Origin: Endothia cerciana | Taxonomy: Eukaryota > Ascomycota > Sordariomycetes > Diaporthales > Cryphonectriaceae | DNA length: 64,000 nt | Reading direction: 5' to 3' | Assembly: GCA_026119935.1 (NCBI GenBank) | Contig: JALRMH010000056.1 | Location: 1-64,000, forward strand | Shown: piece by piece, positions 11,312 to 23,411 of the stretch | How the letters are laid out: each line of letters opens with the position of its first letter | Position numbering within the stretch: the first letter of the stretch is position 1 | Notes under the pieces: generated by a model | Told to the model about the DNA's origin: nothing | Seen by the model: the letters and a program-made list of their open reading frames with translations, nothing else | Databases searched by the model: none | Translations under genes and position numbers: made by a program

Positions 11312-13397
11312 TTCAAATCAACCCAGGTCTAGGACTCAACACTGAAGTATCTACACTCTCGTGTGGGCTGCTTACTTGTGATGGTTTCCAATCTTGATAG
11401 AGGACTAGGAGAGTTGACGGGCCAGCAGAAATATCTGTAGGGCTAATTCTTCTGACCTATTATCATATCATTCTAGGCCACAACACTAAAGACAAGACTA
11501 CGATGTGGCTCTGGCGAAGCCTTATAAGGATCAATTGGCAACCTGCCAGACTTAATTGTAGATTGACAAGCCTGACCCCGAAAAGCCGGCCTGACGGCCC
11601 ATACCAGTTACCTCAGAACTGTGAGCCTGACCCGGTAGGAGCCTGTTGGGACCTGAATTGTTGAAAACGCTAGCCAGACGGTTTCTTGAGCTACTGAGAA
11701 TCTTTCCTTGCCCAAACCCGGCCCAGAGGCCTATTACCTGCCCGAAGCCACGATATGTATGGCACTACGATCTGCATTATGAGAGTTGATTGCCTAGAAC
11801 TCCGCGTCTACTACATGACATCTTCAATTGATCTGCCTCAGCTATAAGGTTTGATGGATTCTTCATGATCACTGGAATTATGCATTGGGGCGGCTATAGA
11901 TACGGTGCCTAGGGTTTCGTTACCACCGGGGTTCAGATATCTGGTTTGGGTTAGAGTGTCCACAAACAAGGAGTCTGGGCAGGCTCCCCGGGAATAAAGA
12001 GAGCGAAGGCAGATCATGCGCAGGATTTTGTCCGATATGAGATTGAAACGGCATCTGAGCCCTTTGTAGGTGTGGAACAAGAAACCGTAACTATGGCAGG
12101 ATCCAGTAGTGGGATTTCAGTCTAGTCTAAACCACGACAACCTACCTCAGGAGGTCAGTCGACCTCCTTGAAGCTGATCCGGAACTATCCAAACCCCCCC
12201 CCCCCCCAGGCAGCGGCCCGGCGGTCGTTTGTGCATTTTGAAGGATTCTCTCACGGCGCTGATTTATTAGACACATGCCACAATCGCCGCAGTTGGAAAT
12301 ACTTGGACTGGTGGGGGGGTGTGGCTTCTATCCGGTGCATGCGCAATAAATGAATCACTGCTTTACCCAGACGACGTGGCATGGACCGTAGATCGGTAGG
12401 TCTCAAGACTCAATTTAGTGGATACCCGGTAAAGAAATCCTTATAGCAATCCCTTTCCCGGAAATGGCTCTCGAGGATCAGGTGTCTGTCGGCAATATCG
12501 GGTTGAGTATGGAATAGGGTGTTTCACGTACGGATACCGGGGAGTGTAAACGAGCACGACCAGACCCGCAATACCCACCAAGGCGCCATTCGTGGAGAGG
12601 GGCCGGCCGTGACTTAAATCCTCCGCTCCGGATCACCATGCCATTGAATCTACTCGCGACCGCGTCTCGGCGGCTACATTTCCTCTTTCAGTCAGCCGTC
12701 GTAAATGAAGGGGCGTCATTCCAAACCCAGGGAGCCGCCCCTGAATGTTTACAAGCCCCTGCTTCGTCTAAACTGAGGGCCTGCCAGTGTAGACCTCCGG
12801 AACGGGCCTGCGCACCAGAACTGCTGCCACCAACCTTCCATGTAGATATTATGTGAATGAGGGGGTCCGGGAGGCGAGGTCAAGAAGAAAGTGCACATGG
12901 GCTCTGATGCGAGCTTTGATAAATGGTCGCTAAGCATCTACTACAGTATCTGGGAGCTCCGTACGACGAGGAATAGTAGAATGGGTACCCACAGAAAGTT
13001 TACCGGTACCAGCAGCCCTGGCGTTTCCGTGTCAATATCCCTGATCTGCAAGACCTCCTTGTTTTTCTGGGCCCCCCCCCCCCGGCAATACCTCTGGACC
13101 ATGAAACGAAACACAATACATTTTATTCAAAAAGGCTGGACAGCCGCCGCGGCGTGTCTCCCTCCTCTGGCCTCATCAGTATGTTCAAGTCAGGGTTGTT
13201 TTGGAATAAGCCAGTTGTTCGTTCATTTTTGTCACTCTTTAGCAGGCTGTGCGCTGCCTCTCTTTCACACCGTACCTAGGTACTCCATCGTTCTCTTCAA
13301 GCAACGGTCGTTAAGATATCTAGGGACTGCCTCTAGCTATCGGTCTTTTTTCTTCTCCCCCTCAAGTGACCCCCCCAAGGTTCCGAACTGTCTTACG
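11312..13397. other. Intergenic region upstream of rhamnogalacturonase
   Basis: Two kilobases without a convincing gene. It contains a poly-C run at about 12186-12199 and another at about 13074-13083, and a T/C-rich stretch before the rhamnogalacturonase start. An open frame runs into that gene from 12891, but its upstream part looks like leader rather than protein. Confidence 0.5.
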
Positions 13398-15258
13398 ATG
13401 GCGCCACGCCTATTCATGTCTGGCCTCTTGGCCACGGCCAGCTACATCCTCCCAGGCTCGGCTCAGCTGTCAGGAACGGTTGGACCGACTACGTCCACGT
13501 CTGCGAAGGCTGCAACCAAGGTGTGCAACATCATGGATTACGGCGGCGTGGCGGACGCGACGACGGACAACAGTGACGCTATCACTTCGGCATGGACTGC
13601 CTGCGCCTCTGGTGGTGAGGTCCTCATCCCGGCAGGTGACTATGGCCTGGAGACTTGGGTCACCTTGAGCGGGGGCTCCGGCGTCTCGATCAACCTGGAG
13701 GGCACCATCTACCGCACAGGTACCGCCGGCGGAAACATGATCGGGATCGAGGACAGCACAGACATTGAGATCTATTCTGCTACGTCCGCGGGTGCCATCC
13801 AGGGTTACGGCTATGAGTTCCACAAGGAGGGAGAGTACGGTGCCCGTCTCATGCGGTGCACCAAGTGTGTCGACTTCAGCATCCACGATATCATTCTTGT
13901 CGACGCCCCCCAGTTCCATCTATCTCTGGACACCTGCAGCAATGGCGAGGTATACAACATGATCATCCATGGAGGATACGAGGGCGGCCTGGATGGAATC
14001 GACGTCTGGGGTAGCAACATCTGGATCCATGATATCGAGGTCTCAAACAAGGACGAGTGTGAGTAGACAGACAGTCATCGTCCTGTTCGAGATGGGCCCC
14101 ATAGCTAACCTAGGTCCCTCGTCAAGGCGTCACGGTCAAGGACCCGTCGAACAACCTCCTTATCGAACAGGTGCACTGCAACTGGTCTGGAGGATGTGCC
14201 ATGGGCTCCCTCGCCTCAGGCATCGACATCTCTGACATTGAGTATAACTACGTCTACACTCACCATTCGAACCAGATGTACATGATCAAGTCGAACGGCG
14301 GCAACGGCACTGTCAAGAACCTCGCCTTCAACAACTTCATGGGACACTCCAACGCGTACACCTTGGACTTTGATACCGCCTGGAGCAGCATGGACGTTGT
14401 GGATGGTGACGGTATCGACTACTCCAACGTCACCTTCAGCGGATGGACCGGCACCTGCTCGGATGGTGAGGAGAGAGGCCCCGTCAAGGTCAATTGCCCC
14501 GCGGATGTGCCCTGCGACGACATCACCATCGAGGACTTCAATGTCTGGACCGATGAGGGCAGTGAGGTGCTTTGGGGCTGCCAGAACGCCTATGGCACGG
14601 GAGCCTGCCTGGTGTCCGGAGACGCCAATGCCGCCTACACGACCACGCAGACGGTGACGAGCGTTGCTTCTTACTCCTATACGACCAGTAAGTGACCTGA
14701 CCCCGTTCCGCTTCTTTGGGCTGGCACATCCCCCAAGCCCTCATCCCCCTCCACCCCCCACCCCCCCTTTTTTTTTTTTTTTCCTTCCTGCCGTCGCCCG
14801 TGAGCTCTGTCTTGGACAGCACTGACACCTCTTCCGCAGTGGACAACGAGCTCTCTACCGGCTTTGACATCTCGTCTTCCATCCCCATCCCCACCATGCC
14901 CGCATCCTTCTACCCCGGTAGGCAGCCCATCTCGGCCATCCTGGCCGGATCTGCTTCCGAGACTACGGCCGCGGCGGCTGTCGCCGCCGCATCGACCACC
15001 GGTTCCGGGGCGGCCACCGGTGGTAGTGTTCGCGCCAGCTCCGCGGTGCCAACGTCTGCTGCCGCCAGCTCCAGCGCCGCCGTCGTCTCCAGCTCGGTCG
15101 CTAGCTACACCGCGGCGGTTACGTCCGCGGCCCAAGCGCAGCCGACGTCGGGTGGCCGTGGCGGACACGGTCAGGGCGGATGGGGCGGATTCTGGGGCAA
15201 GGGCGGCTTTGACAAGGCCGTTGCCCCCGGACGCAGGTCGGCCAAGCTCCGTTACTAG
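13398..15258 (+). CDS. Secreted GH28 rhamnogalacturonan hydrolase (rhamnogalacturonase)
   Basis: Glycoside hydrolase family 28 enzyme expected to cut the rhamnose-galacturonate backbone of pectin outside the cell. Exons 13398-14058, 14127-14687 and 14840-15258 join to 546 residues. The start [20 protein letters not shown] plus SAQ is a typical signal peptide. The right-handed beta-helix follows from [20 protein letters not shown]. The active-site region reads [20 protein letters not shown] then NKDEC (Asp 199, 202 and 219 are candidate acids), and [20 protein letters not shown] matches the family's later conserved block. Length and motifs fit rhamnogalacturonases rather than polygalacturonases, which carry NTDG. 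After about residue 430 a Ser/Ala/Thr-rich, probably O-glycosylated tail ends in a Gly-rich basic segment. Intron 2 carries a long C run followed by a T run. Codon A|TG at the last junction is internal, not a start. Confidence 0.92.
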
Positions 15259-16530
15259 ACGGGCCGTGGGACGCCAGACAGTGGTGATCTGGAGGAGTTG
15301 GTGGTACTGTGGTGATCCGTTCGCCTGCAGCTCAACCGGGGCCCAGGTCCTGATGTTGAGTGACCTCTTTTGTGGTGTACATATAACTTGTTTCCTTGTA
15401 TAAGATATATGCTAGGCTGCTAGCGATTTGTAATTTAAGAACATGCTATAACCGTGTCCCCACGCATAATCAACCAATACGTGAATGGCAGGTCGTCCCA
15501 CCCCGCTCTGGAAACTGGGGCGGATATAGGTCTTGGACGCGATACGCAGTCAGTCTGCCATCAAAGCGTACATCTTCGACCCGTAGCCCGCCAGCGTGTC
15601 TCTTCGTGGGTTGTCGGACATGCCATGGTGGAGCGACGGGCACCCTAGCATACCTTGCTGCTGCGTCCCCCCCCCCCCCCCGCGCCCCTCCCCTTTCCTC
15701 CCTTTTGCTTTTCGGCGCAAGACTTGAGCCTGAGCAGCGGCACGGCTGAATCAAGAAAAAAAAGGGTAGGGAGGAAAGCCGCACCAGATGCGCCTCTGAA
15801 GGGAATCTCAGGCGTACGCGAGCCTTTTCCGGACACGTTCAAGAGGTGCAGAAGACCCACCAGGTCTAGAGGAGGGACGGGATAGGAACCGAGGGTGATA
15901 GAGCTTTCTCCTTGATCTTGCAAGAGGACAGACCAGAGGGATGGTCTAGGATAAGGGGCCCAGTGATTTCCAAGAAAAGAGACTGCCTGCTCGTCTTGAA
16001 ATAACAGAAGAGAAAAACACTGACTGAGCAAATGCCAATTGGGTTGGGGGGGGGGCACTTATACCCAAGTATGTACATATCCATGGCACCGCATCAAAAT
16101 AAAACTACTACATAATATGTAGTATGTACTATATAGTAAGTCGCTGTTGATGAGCCGGGGCTGGAAGAACTCCCGGCAGCTAGCGGCTTGGAGCCGACCC
16201 CGTAATCCCTGCCACCGCTCACTCCCCCACTGCGAGCAAGAACTTGCAGGGGGGGGGGGGCTGGCCTCTTCAAGAAAAAATTCCAGCCCGCGAAGATCCA
16301 CCTGCAGAGTCTATCGGTCGCAACATCGCCTATCGACTCGCAACCTTTCCAACCCGGCTCAAATCAGAGCAGACCACACCAGAACACACCTCACCACCGC
16401 TCGCAACCAGCCGACCGTCAGGCCACCCCCAGGCTGCAACACAGACACGCGCCTTGGTCGCCTCGAGCTCCCCAATTCCGAAGTCCTCCAACCGCCCACA
16501 ACAGGCGTTCAGGCGCGCGCAGCAGTCAAG
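15259..16530. other. Intergenic region between rhamnogalacturonase and Nhp2
   Basis: Contains a poly-C run at about 15667-15680, poly-G runs near 16046-16055 and 16250-16260, and short ATGTAGTA repeats near 16115-16135. The last few hundred bases are C-rich leader of the Nhp2 gene. No gene recognised. Confidence 0.5.
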
Positions 16531-17322
16531 ATGGCGTCCGACAAGAAGGAGAAGAAGGACAAGAAGCACAGCAGCAGCGATGGCGTGACCAAGGCCAAGA
16601 AGGACAAGAAGGAGAAGAAGGCCGAGAAGGACAAGTTGAAGCAGAAGGTCGCAGACACCCTCGACAGGCAACTGCAGGCAGACGCCGCCGCCGCCTCCAA
16701 CGCAGACGGCCATGATGACCACCCGGGCTCCGACATCGAGGACATCAAGAACCCCGAGGTCCAGGCCAGCCTGGTCTACTTTGCCGTGCCCCTTGCCGAC
16801 GCAAAGGGCCACAAGAAGATCTACAAGACTATCAAGAAGGGTATGTTGCCAGGTCCTCTCCATGACTGTTTCCGGCCCCAAGAGACACTGTGCTAACGCC
16901 ATCTTACAGCGCGGAAAGCAGGCGCGCTCCAGCGTGGTGTCAAGGAAGTCAACAAAGCCCTTAGGAAGACTCCCCTGAAGACCCCATCCAGCGCCGGCCA
17001 GATTCCCGGCATCGCCATCATCGCCGGAGACATCTCCCCCGACGAGGTCATCATGCACCTGCCCATCTACTGCGAGGAGCACAACGTCCCCTACCTGTTC
17101 GTCAGGTCCAGACTGGAGCTCGGAAGCGCCGCCAAGACGAAGCGGCCCACCTCTGTCGTCTTCATCCAGGAGAAGGGTAAGGAGAGTAAGGCTGCCAAGA
17201 AGGCCGACGCCGACGATGAGGACGAGGACGACGGTGCCAGCTACGCCGATGCCTACAAGGAGCTTTTGAAGCTTGCGCAGAAGGAATACACCAAGCAGAT
17301 GAAGGAAGTGCTCAGGGGTTGA
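16531..17322 (+). CDS. NHP2: H/ACA snoRNP protein Nhp2 (L7Ae family)
   Basis: RNA-binding core subunit of H/ACA snoRNPs, which guide pseudouridylation and rRNA processing in the nucleolus. Exons 16531-16840 and 16910-17322 join to 240 residues. A highly charged Lys/Asp-rich N-terminus (MASDKKEKKDKKHSSSDG...) is followed by the L7Ae fold: YFAVPLADAKGHKKIYKTIK, then a basic ARKAGALQRGVKEVNKALRK across the junction, GIAIIAGDISPDEVIMHLPI, and CEEHNVPYLFVRSRLELGSA. The N- and C-terminal extensions make it longer than yeast Nhp2 (about 156 residues), which is common in filamentous fungi. The intron codon is G|CG. The start has a good context (AAGATGGCG). A run of G followed by a run of A lies just after the stop. 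Confidence 0.93.
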
Positions 17323-17898
17323 AAAGAGTCGGCAAACCGGCGATCGGCAGCCCGATCAGTAATTTTTTTTGGGCGGGGGGGGGGGGGTTTGAAAGAGAGG
17401 AAAAAAAAAAAAAAAAAAAAAAGGGCCAGACGGGAAGATTGGGAACTAGGAGTTCCTTGCGCGGCGTTTGGGGGCGTACGGACACTTCCTGCATGAACCG
17501 CGGTTGGGTGGACTTGTGTTGTAAAATCGTCTGGTCAAGTGGACGTGAGACCTTTGGGAATTCACATCGTACGTGCATTTTTCGAGACTAGGGTCTCCCC
17601 CACTGCCCATGAAACAGATGAGGTGGAAATACTAGGCACAATTTGGACCAACACTTGTCTCAGTGCATTGAAGATGCCGGCGTGTCAAGTCGAGAGTCAC
17701 AGCGGATACGCAAGGTGGAGGGGACTGGATGCCATATTTTGCACTGCTAACCGACCTAAATTATCAAGCCTAATGCTGCAACCCCGCCTAGCGCGCCATA
17801 TTCCCTTGTTTACTATTCCTACCTACACTCGACGACAATGTCCGGCGAGTCCTTGGCTGAAGCCCTAACCTGCACGCGGAGCTGTACGACAGATTCGC
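17323..17898. other. Intergenic, convergent 3' regions
   Basis: Between the ends of the Nhp2 gene and the small membrane-protein gene. It holds a poly-G run (17377-17388) and an A run (about 17401-17422), both error-prone for sequencing. No gene seen. Confidence 0.6.
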
Positions 17899-18857
17899 TC
17901 ACTCGAAGGGGTTGGTCCGGGTTCCCCACCAGGTAAGGAAGCACGCCAGGCCCACGGTCTCGAAGACCTTGGCAACAACAGAGACACCGACGGTCTCGAG
18001 GGGTCGCTTCTCTTGAAAGATCTGTGAGATGTACTGCGACGAAGGATCAGCAGGTGCTAGCGGGAACCCGGGGGGGGGGGGGAAGTCAAGGAAGGCTGTG
18101 AGCTCACGGTTGGGGCAGAGGTGGCGAGGAAGATAAGCCCGCCCAGGTACGAGGCCCCCTTGTATGAGAGGGTGCCCGTGGCGTTGATGAGGGCGCCGAT
18201 CGCGTAGCTCTGCGCCAGACTACCGACGAAGGTCGTGCCCAAAGCCTGGAGAACCCAGTCAGTGACCAGAACCAGTCAAGGCTCGAGATGGCGAGATTGT
18301 CCTCGGGAGATACGTACCACGCCAGTGCTGGTTGCCTCCTTGCTCTTGAAGAATTCCTCCGCAGAGTCGGCGCGCTTAGCCCGTCGGTACGAGTCGCCAC
18401 TGTATCAAAATCAGCACCCGATCGATTGCGTGAAGACGCGACGGCCAAGCCTCCCAGGGGCATGGCCTCCAGCCGACCAGACAGGGAGAGGAGGGCTGGG
18501 CCCGTCTGGCTTATTACGAGGCAGGGCTGGACTTACAAGACTGGTGCGAGGACAGCAGTCTCGACGGCCTGCAGAAAAGTCAGTCGTCATCTGTTCACCC
18601 CGAGAGCAGGTGTGTCTACTGTCGGATGGAGGCCATACCTGGTTGAAGACAAGGCCCAGGGCAACGGCCGAGGGCTTGACGGGGGGCAAGTCTGAGGTAT
18701 ATCGTCAGCTGTCTGTGTCACGCAGTGGTTCTCGGGCGTGCGCAGCCTCGACGGGGAGGCAAACCACAGCCCCAGGAAACCCCGGATCTCGAAGGTCGTC
18801 GGGGGGCAGGCGCGGAGACGGACGCGACGAGGAGCTGGACTCACAGTGCAGAGACAT
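17899..18857 (-). CDS. Small multi-pass membrane protein (DUF1761-like, tentative)
   Basis: Six exons on the minus strand: 18845-18857, 18639-18691, 18537-18568, 18318-18399, 18108-18245, 17899-18033. They join without a stop to 150 residues starting MSLHYLPPVKPSAVALGLVF. All five introns have GT donors and AG acceptors, and every junction keeps the frame. Hydrophobic segments lie around residues 11-30 (VALGLVFNQAVETAVLAPVF), 57-90 (ALGTTFVGSLAQSYAIGALI and on), 91-105 and 120-140 (VSVVAKVFETVGLACFLTWW), giving about four membrane spans. The overall pattern, with a conserved ETVG-type last helix, resembles small DUF1761 membrane proteins, but I cannot be sure. The first exon is only 13 nt. 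Function unknown. Confidence 0.72.
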
Positions 18858-20236
18858 GTTGACGGCTGAGGTGTGGTTATGTGTGGGTTGTGTGTGTGTC
18901 TGTATGTGGGGTGACAATCGAGACAGGAAGACGTGTTGTGTGCCTAGGCAATGTTGACAGGGCTGTGGTAGGTGAAGTTGGGGGAGCAGAAGAGGGCAGG
19001 TGGTGGGCAGCCGCGGGCTACTTAATAAAAGGGCGGGAGATGTCTCTCAAACCGTTGGCCAAGGTCCTGCGGGGAGCAGTTTGTCTTACGTGCCACAATC
19101 GTCACTGGTCTTCCAAGGGAAGCTATGATGAGGCAATGAGAGGCAATGAGAGGCCGAGAGAGGGCTAGCCGGGAACTGGATGCCCATGACTTCCACGGTT
19201 GACACCCCCCCCCCCCTTGGGCCTTGGCCCTCCTCCCCCCATCCCCCCATTTCGTCACTGCTTTTCCTGGTCCTGGGTCCTGGTCCTGTTCCTGTTCCTG
19301 TTCCGGATGTCCTGTGACCGCACCAAGGCAAGCCACAAAATCAAGGATAGCCACAGGCGCCAGGGACAAAGTGCTAGGTACGTGGTGAGATTACATAGCC
19401 CCGATAGCATAGTGAGTGCATGGTACCCGTGGTGCCGCGGCTTTGAACCGCCACACACCCTCTGTGCCCGAGGATGCATCTGCGGGACCCCGCCTCAGCG
19501 GATCATTAGTCAAATAATCATGGCAGACGACCGTCAGGGCCATGTTGAGAACACTTACAGCGCTCGATCGAGGACGTGGGGAGAGGCCCCACGGGCCCAA
19601 TGCTCCGGGTCGGGAGGGTGAAGAGGCTTGTTGAGGGTGGATATGGAAGCTCAGATGCAAAGAGCTGGGTCAGCTGCGCCATGATGTCATCGGCGGGCCC
19701 TCGCGTACTGCATACCATGTACATTTCTAAGTAGTAGTAGTGGTGCTATAGCGTAGTGCATAGCAAATAGCACCTAGCACATACTATGTAGTAGTAGTAC
19801 GTAGCCCTGTGGTGGTAGCTGTTAGCGGCCAGCAAAGCAAGGGATGCCCCCCCTCGGCCATATTTCAGAACGGCACCCCCATGCAGCTTTGGCCATCATG
19901 ATGGGGGGAGGGGGGAGGGTAAAGAGAAAGAAAAAATAAAAAAAATAAAAAAAATTGGACCATCCGAGATCACTCGAGGGGCGGTTTCGGGCGCGCCTCC
20001 CCAACCAACTTCGGGCACCGGAACACGAAGAATTGAACAGGATGCATCCTCTCTAAAAATGCACTGTCTGCTTTCGACTTGCAATTGTCTAACACGCTAA
20101 TGGTCTGCACGGCGCGCCCCCCCCCCCCTCCCCGATAACCAGCCCAGCGTGACACAACAGCCCGCCCGGGATGACTTATGCCTCTGTCACCGGCAGAACA
20201 GGAAACCCACGACACAAGGGGCAGCATGATGAAGTG
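18858..20236. other. Intergenic region with short repeats
   Basis: Upstream of the small membrane-protein gene and downstream of Nem1. It includes CCTGGTC/CCTGTT hexamer repeats at 19264-19305, GTAGTA/TAGCA repeats at 19730-19805, a poly-C run at 19205-19216, A/T-rich runs at 19930-19955 and a poly-C run at 20117-20127. No gene recognised. Confidence 0.5.
19264..19305. repeat. Degenerate hexamer tandem repeat
   Basis: About six copies of CCTGGT/CCTGTT units, slightly irregular, in non-coding sequence. Confidence 0.65.
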
Positions 20237-21910
20237 CTATGGGACCATGTGCTGCCCGTCCTCCCCCCCTCGAAGCGCAAGCAGGGCCCGGACGTCTGAT
20301 ACGTACTGCAGCCCCTCCAGGAAGGGGATCAGGTGCTGCAGGTCGTTGTCGGTAGGGTCATTGATCCAGCCCTGTATGGGGATCGCGTTGTCTGGACTGC
20401 GGTTTAGCACATGGCCTTCCGTCCGGGTGGCGACAGTCACCGGCCCGAGGCTTACCTTGATGGAACATGTAGCTGAGCGGGCTGTTGTCCAGGATCATCA
20501 CCTTGCTGAGATCGGGCTCCACGGAGCTGAGGTCCTTGATGAACGCCCCGTGCCGGAATGTGCAGTGCTGTCGGTAGTACCTCGCCGAGAAGAACTTCCT
20601 CTCTGACTCCAGCCAGTCAATCACCGGGTCAGCATACTCCTGCACCGAGGCCGTGAACACGACCAGGTTGAACCACTTGCACACCTGGGGAGAGGGCAAC
20701 TGTCAGATCTTGGGCACACGCACACACGCGCGCTGGGGGCTGCGGGAACGCGACTCACCCTCCGCAAAAAATCATCGCAGTGTGGCCGTTTATGCACGTA
20801 GTAGAGTATGGGGTGCTGGGGTCCGATGCTGGCCTGGCCTCCCACCCCGACATACGTCGTGTTTAGTTTCACCTCGACCATGTGTCCCGTGCTCATCCTG
20901 CCGCCCTTGGACATGCTGTGGATGAGGGTCTCGTCTAGGTCTAGTATCAGCGTCTTCTGGGCCGGCTGCCCGCTCGGCTCGACATTGATGTACGAGGGCT
21001 GTCGCCGGGGGATCAGTGGCCTCGGAGGCGCCGGAGTCCTTGGGTACTTGGTGAGGGCCCCGGCAGGAGAGGTCGGCGACTTGAGCTGCGCCGAGATGTC
21101 CTTCTGGTTCTGACCGCCACCCGCGGCGCCGCGAGCGCTCCCCGACTGGCCCTTCTTGTGCTTGCGCTGCCTCAGCGACTCTTCGTTGTGCAGCTTGATA
21201 CGTATAGACCTCCTGGACGGGCTGATCTCCTCCGACACCTGTGGAGGCTTGGACCGCGAGTGGCGCCGGCCTGATGCCTTGCCGCCCCGACCACTCTTGT
21301 CGGGGTCGGATTCGGACTCGCTGGAGAGGCCGGAGGAGGAAGAGCCAGACGACATGACAGGATGCGCCGTCATGGCATTGCCCCGGCCGATATTGATGGT
21401 CTCGCCGTGCGTCGTGCCGTCGTCCCGCTTCTCGTCCGCGGCCGGTCCGCGCGGGTCCTTTCGATATGCGCCGAAGAGCCTCCTCAGCGGTAGCAAGGGC
21501 GCGAGGTTGCCATCCTGGCCGTACAAACAGGCGATCAGGTAGATCCCGGGCGCGGCAAGCGTGGAGAGTACCCAGCGGACGGAGTTCAGAAAGGCGCTGG
21601 CTATTCGTCTGGGGACCAGGTGCCATGCGGACTGCCCGGCACCCATGTCCTTGACCTCGGCGTGCTGGAGGAGGGGCGTGTGTTCGCCTGGGGACGCGCC
21701 GCCCTGTTCGGAGTCGTGACTGCGTGACTGGTAGTACTGGTACGGGTCCGAGGAGGGCGGGTCCTCCTCGTGCAGATCTCCCTCATGGGAGGCGGGCTGC
21801 CCCTCTTGGGAGGTGACGGTGATGCCCACGGAAGCGAGGGAGTTGGATCGCGAGGGGGCGGGAGCGGGAGCGGGGGACACGCGGGCGGAGACAAAGTTGA
21901 GGGAGTTCAT
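20237..21910 (-). CDS. NEM1: Nem1-type nuclear envelope phosphatase (HAD, lipin phosphatase)
   Basis: Catalytic subunit of the Nem1-Spo7 complex, which dephosphorylates and activates lipin (Pah1) at the nuclear/ER membrane and so controls diacylglycerol and phospholipid synthesis. Exons 20759-21910, 20456-20684 and 20237-20391 join to 511 residues. A hydrophobic segment at about 107-130 (FLNSVRWVLSTLAAPGIYLI) can anchor it. A Ser/Lys-rich linker precedes the FCP1/Dullard phosphatase domain from about 318: LILDLDETLIHS holds the DXDXT nucleophile (Asp 324, Asp 326), then VFTASVQEYADPVIDWLE, KVMILDNSPLSYMFHQ and DNAIPIQGWINDPTDNDLQH. It ends RALLALRGGEDGQHMVP. The second acceptor is the TCCAG at 20392-20396; using it gives the family sequence FHQDNAIPI. 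The gene is divergent from the Atg2 gene. Confidence 0.93.
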
Positions 21911-23411
21911 GGTTCTGCAGAGGTCGGTAGAGCCATGAGATCTCGCCTTGGGGGAGCGGCTGGGTCGTGGAGGGGGCGGGTTCGGTCTCGCGAGAGGAAG
22001 GAAGGGGGAGAGGAGAAGACGGCCCGTCGCAAGATAGACGCGCTGAGATGACGGCGCTGGTAGTGAGTAGATGAGCCGGGCAAGACCTCTCAGTCGACCC
22101 GGAGACGGAGCTGACGCGAGTGCAGCTCTGAAGCGCCGCTGCGAATGGACCGGAGAGGACGTTGAGAATTACGAGATCCACCAGGCGGGTGCGGTGATGT
22201 GTGATGGATGATGGCAATGGGATCAGAATGGCCTTAGCTCGGCTGCCCGGCTGCCTGGCTGCCTGGCTAGGGCCAACGTTTCAACGCCCTCTGCTGCTAT
22301 GGTGCTATGATGGTATGGCCTTACCGGGGGGGGGGGGGTGGCGCTGCTAAGGGCGACAGGGGGATCTCAAGCTGGAGTGTCGGGTTTTCAGGTGCTGTTG
22401 GGGGTCAAAGGGCCTGGGCCTGACAGCCCGGGGATCTCAGTTAGGGGATAGCCTCAAGGCCCCCCCCCCGCTCTCTCTCCCTCTCTCACTGGTGGCCCGC
22501 ACCACCCAGACAGGTGGGTGTAGGGCAGAGAACCCCCGCTGTATAACAATATCCACTGGAACCAGGTACCTCCATATCGGCTCCCACCCTTCTCAAGGAT
22601 GCAGACCCTCGGATCTAAACAGCCCAGCATGCTGTTCCCCTAGCAGAATCACAGCATCAGGCGGTTTGCTCCGGGTCTGCATTTTCTTGATGCTGGCCAT
22701 ACAGACAGGCTGTGGTGGGTGACATCGACCTGACCGGTGATCCCCCTGTAGGTGGCACCGTGTGACCTCTGATTAGTTAGCACATGCTTAAGCCTACCCA
22801 GACACGCCAGGTCGTGCCAGAGGTACCATACCCGTACAGGGTGTACTACCATATGTACGTACAAGGAGATACATGGTACCTAACCCCACAGCTGCCACGC
22901 CAGCCCGGCGCCCGCAGTTGATCAAGCATCAAGTGCCTTATCATTTATCAGTAGCCATATCCAGGTGGGCATATGATCTATGACCCCTACCGAACTCAGT
23001 CCTCACCTTCGCACAAACCTATATCTGCCTACCTGACCTTGTTGTGCCCTGCCCCAACAGCTTCTCTGTCTGCTCATCCTAGGAGAACCTCAAGTATCAT
23101 CGCCCAAGGCAGCCTCAACTCGACCCTCCAGCGGCAGACATGCTGCCCCCTCCCTGACAGGCCGAACCACCTCCTTCGTCCCCTCGTCCCCTCGTCCCTC
23201 GCTCCCTCGCCCCCCTCGCCGCCCCCTCTCGCCCGCCCGTCAGACCTCGACTGCTCCCCTACGATAGGTACCTGCTAAGGTATGGTCCAACACACTCCGT
23301 CGACATGAACTGCCCTGCAGACTGCTTGCACTGTTCCCATCTCGACGGCGTTCCTGACCTCATCCCGACCCGCGCGCCCGCCGCTGCCCACGCGGCAGAT
23401 CCATCTCCAAC
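21911..23411. other. Shared promoter region of Nem1 and Atg2 genes
   Basis: About 1.5 kb between two divergent genes. It holds a poly-G run at 22326-22338, a poly-C run near 22461-22469 and a CTCTCTCC stretch. A long C/T-rich tract (23150-23240) lies about 200 bp upstream of the Atg2 ATG, as is usual for fungal promoters. No gene recognised. Confidence 0.55.

Noticed and set aside
12891..13397. 169-residue N-terminal extension of the rhamnogalacturonase
   Set aside because: The signal peptide begins at 13398; upstream residues are low-confidence leader translation containing a poly-C run.
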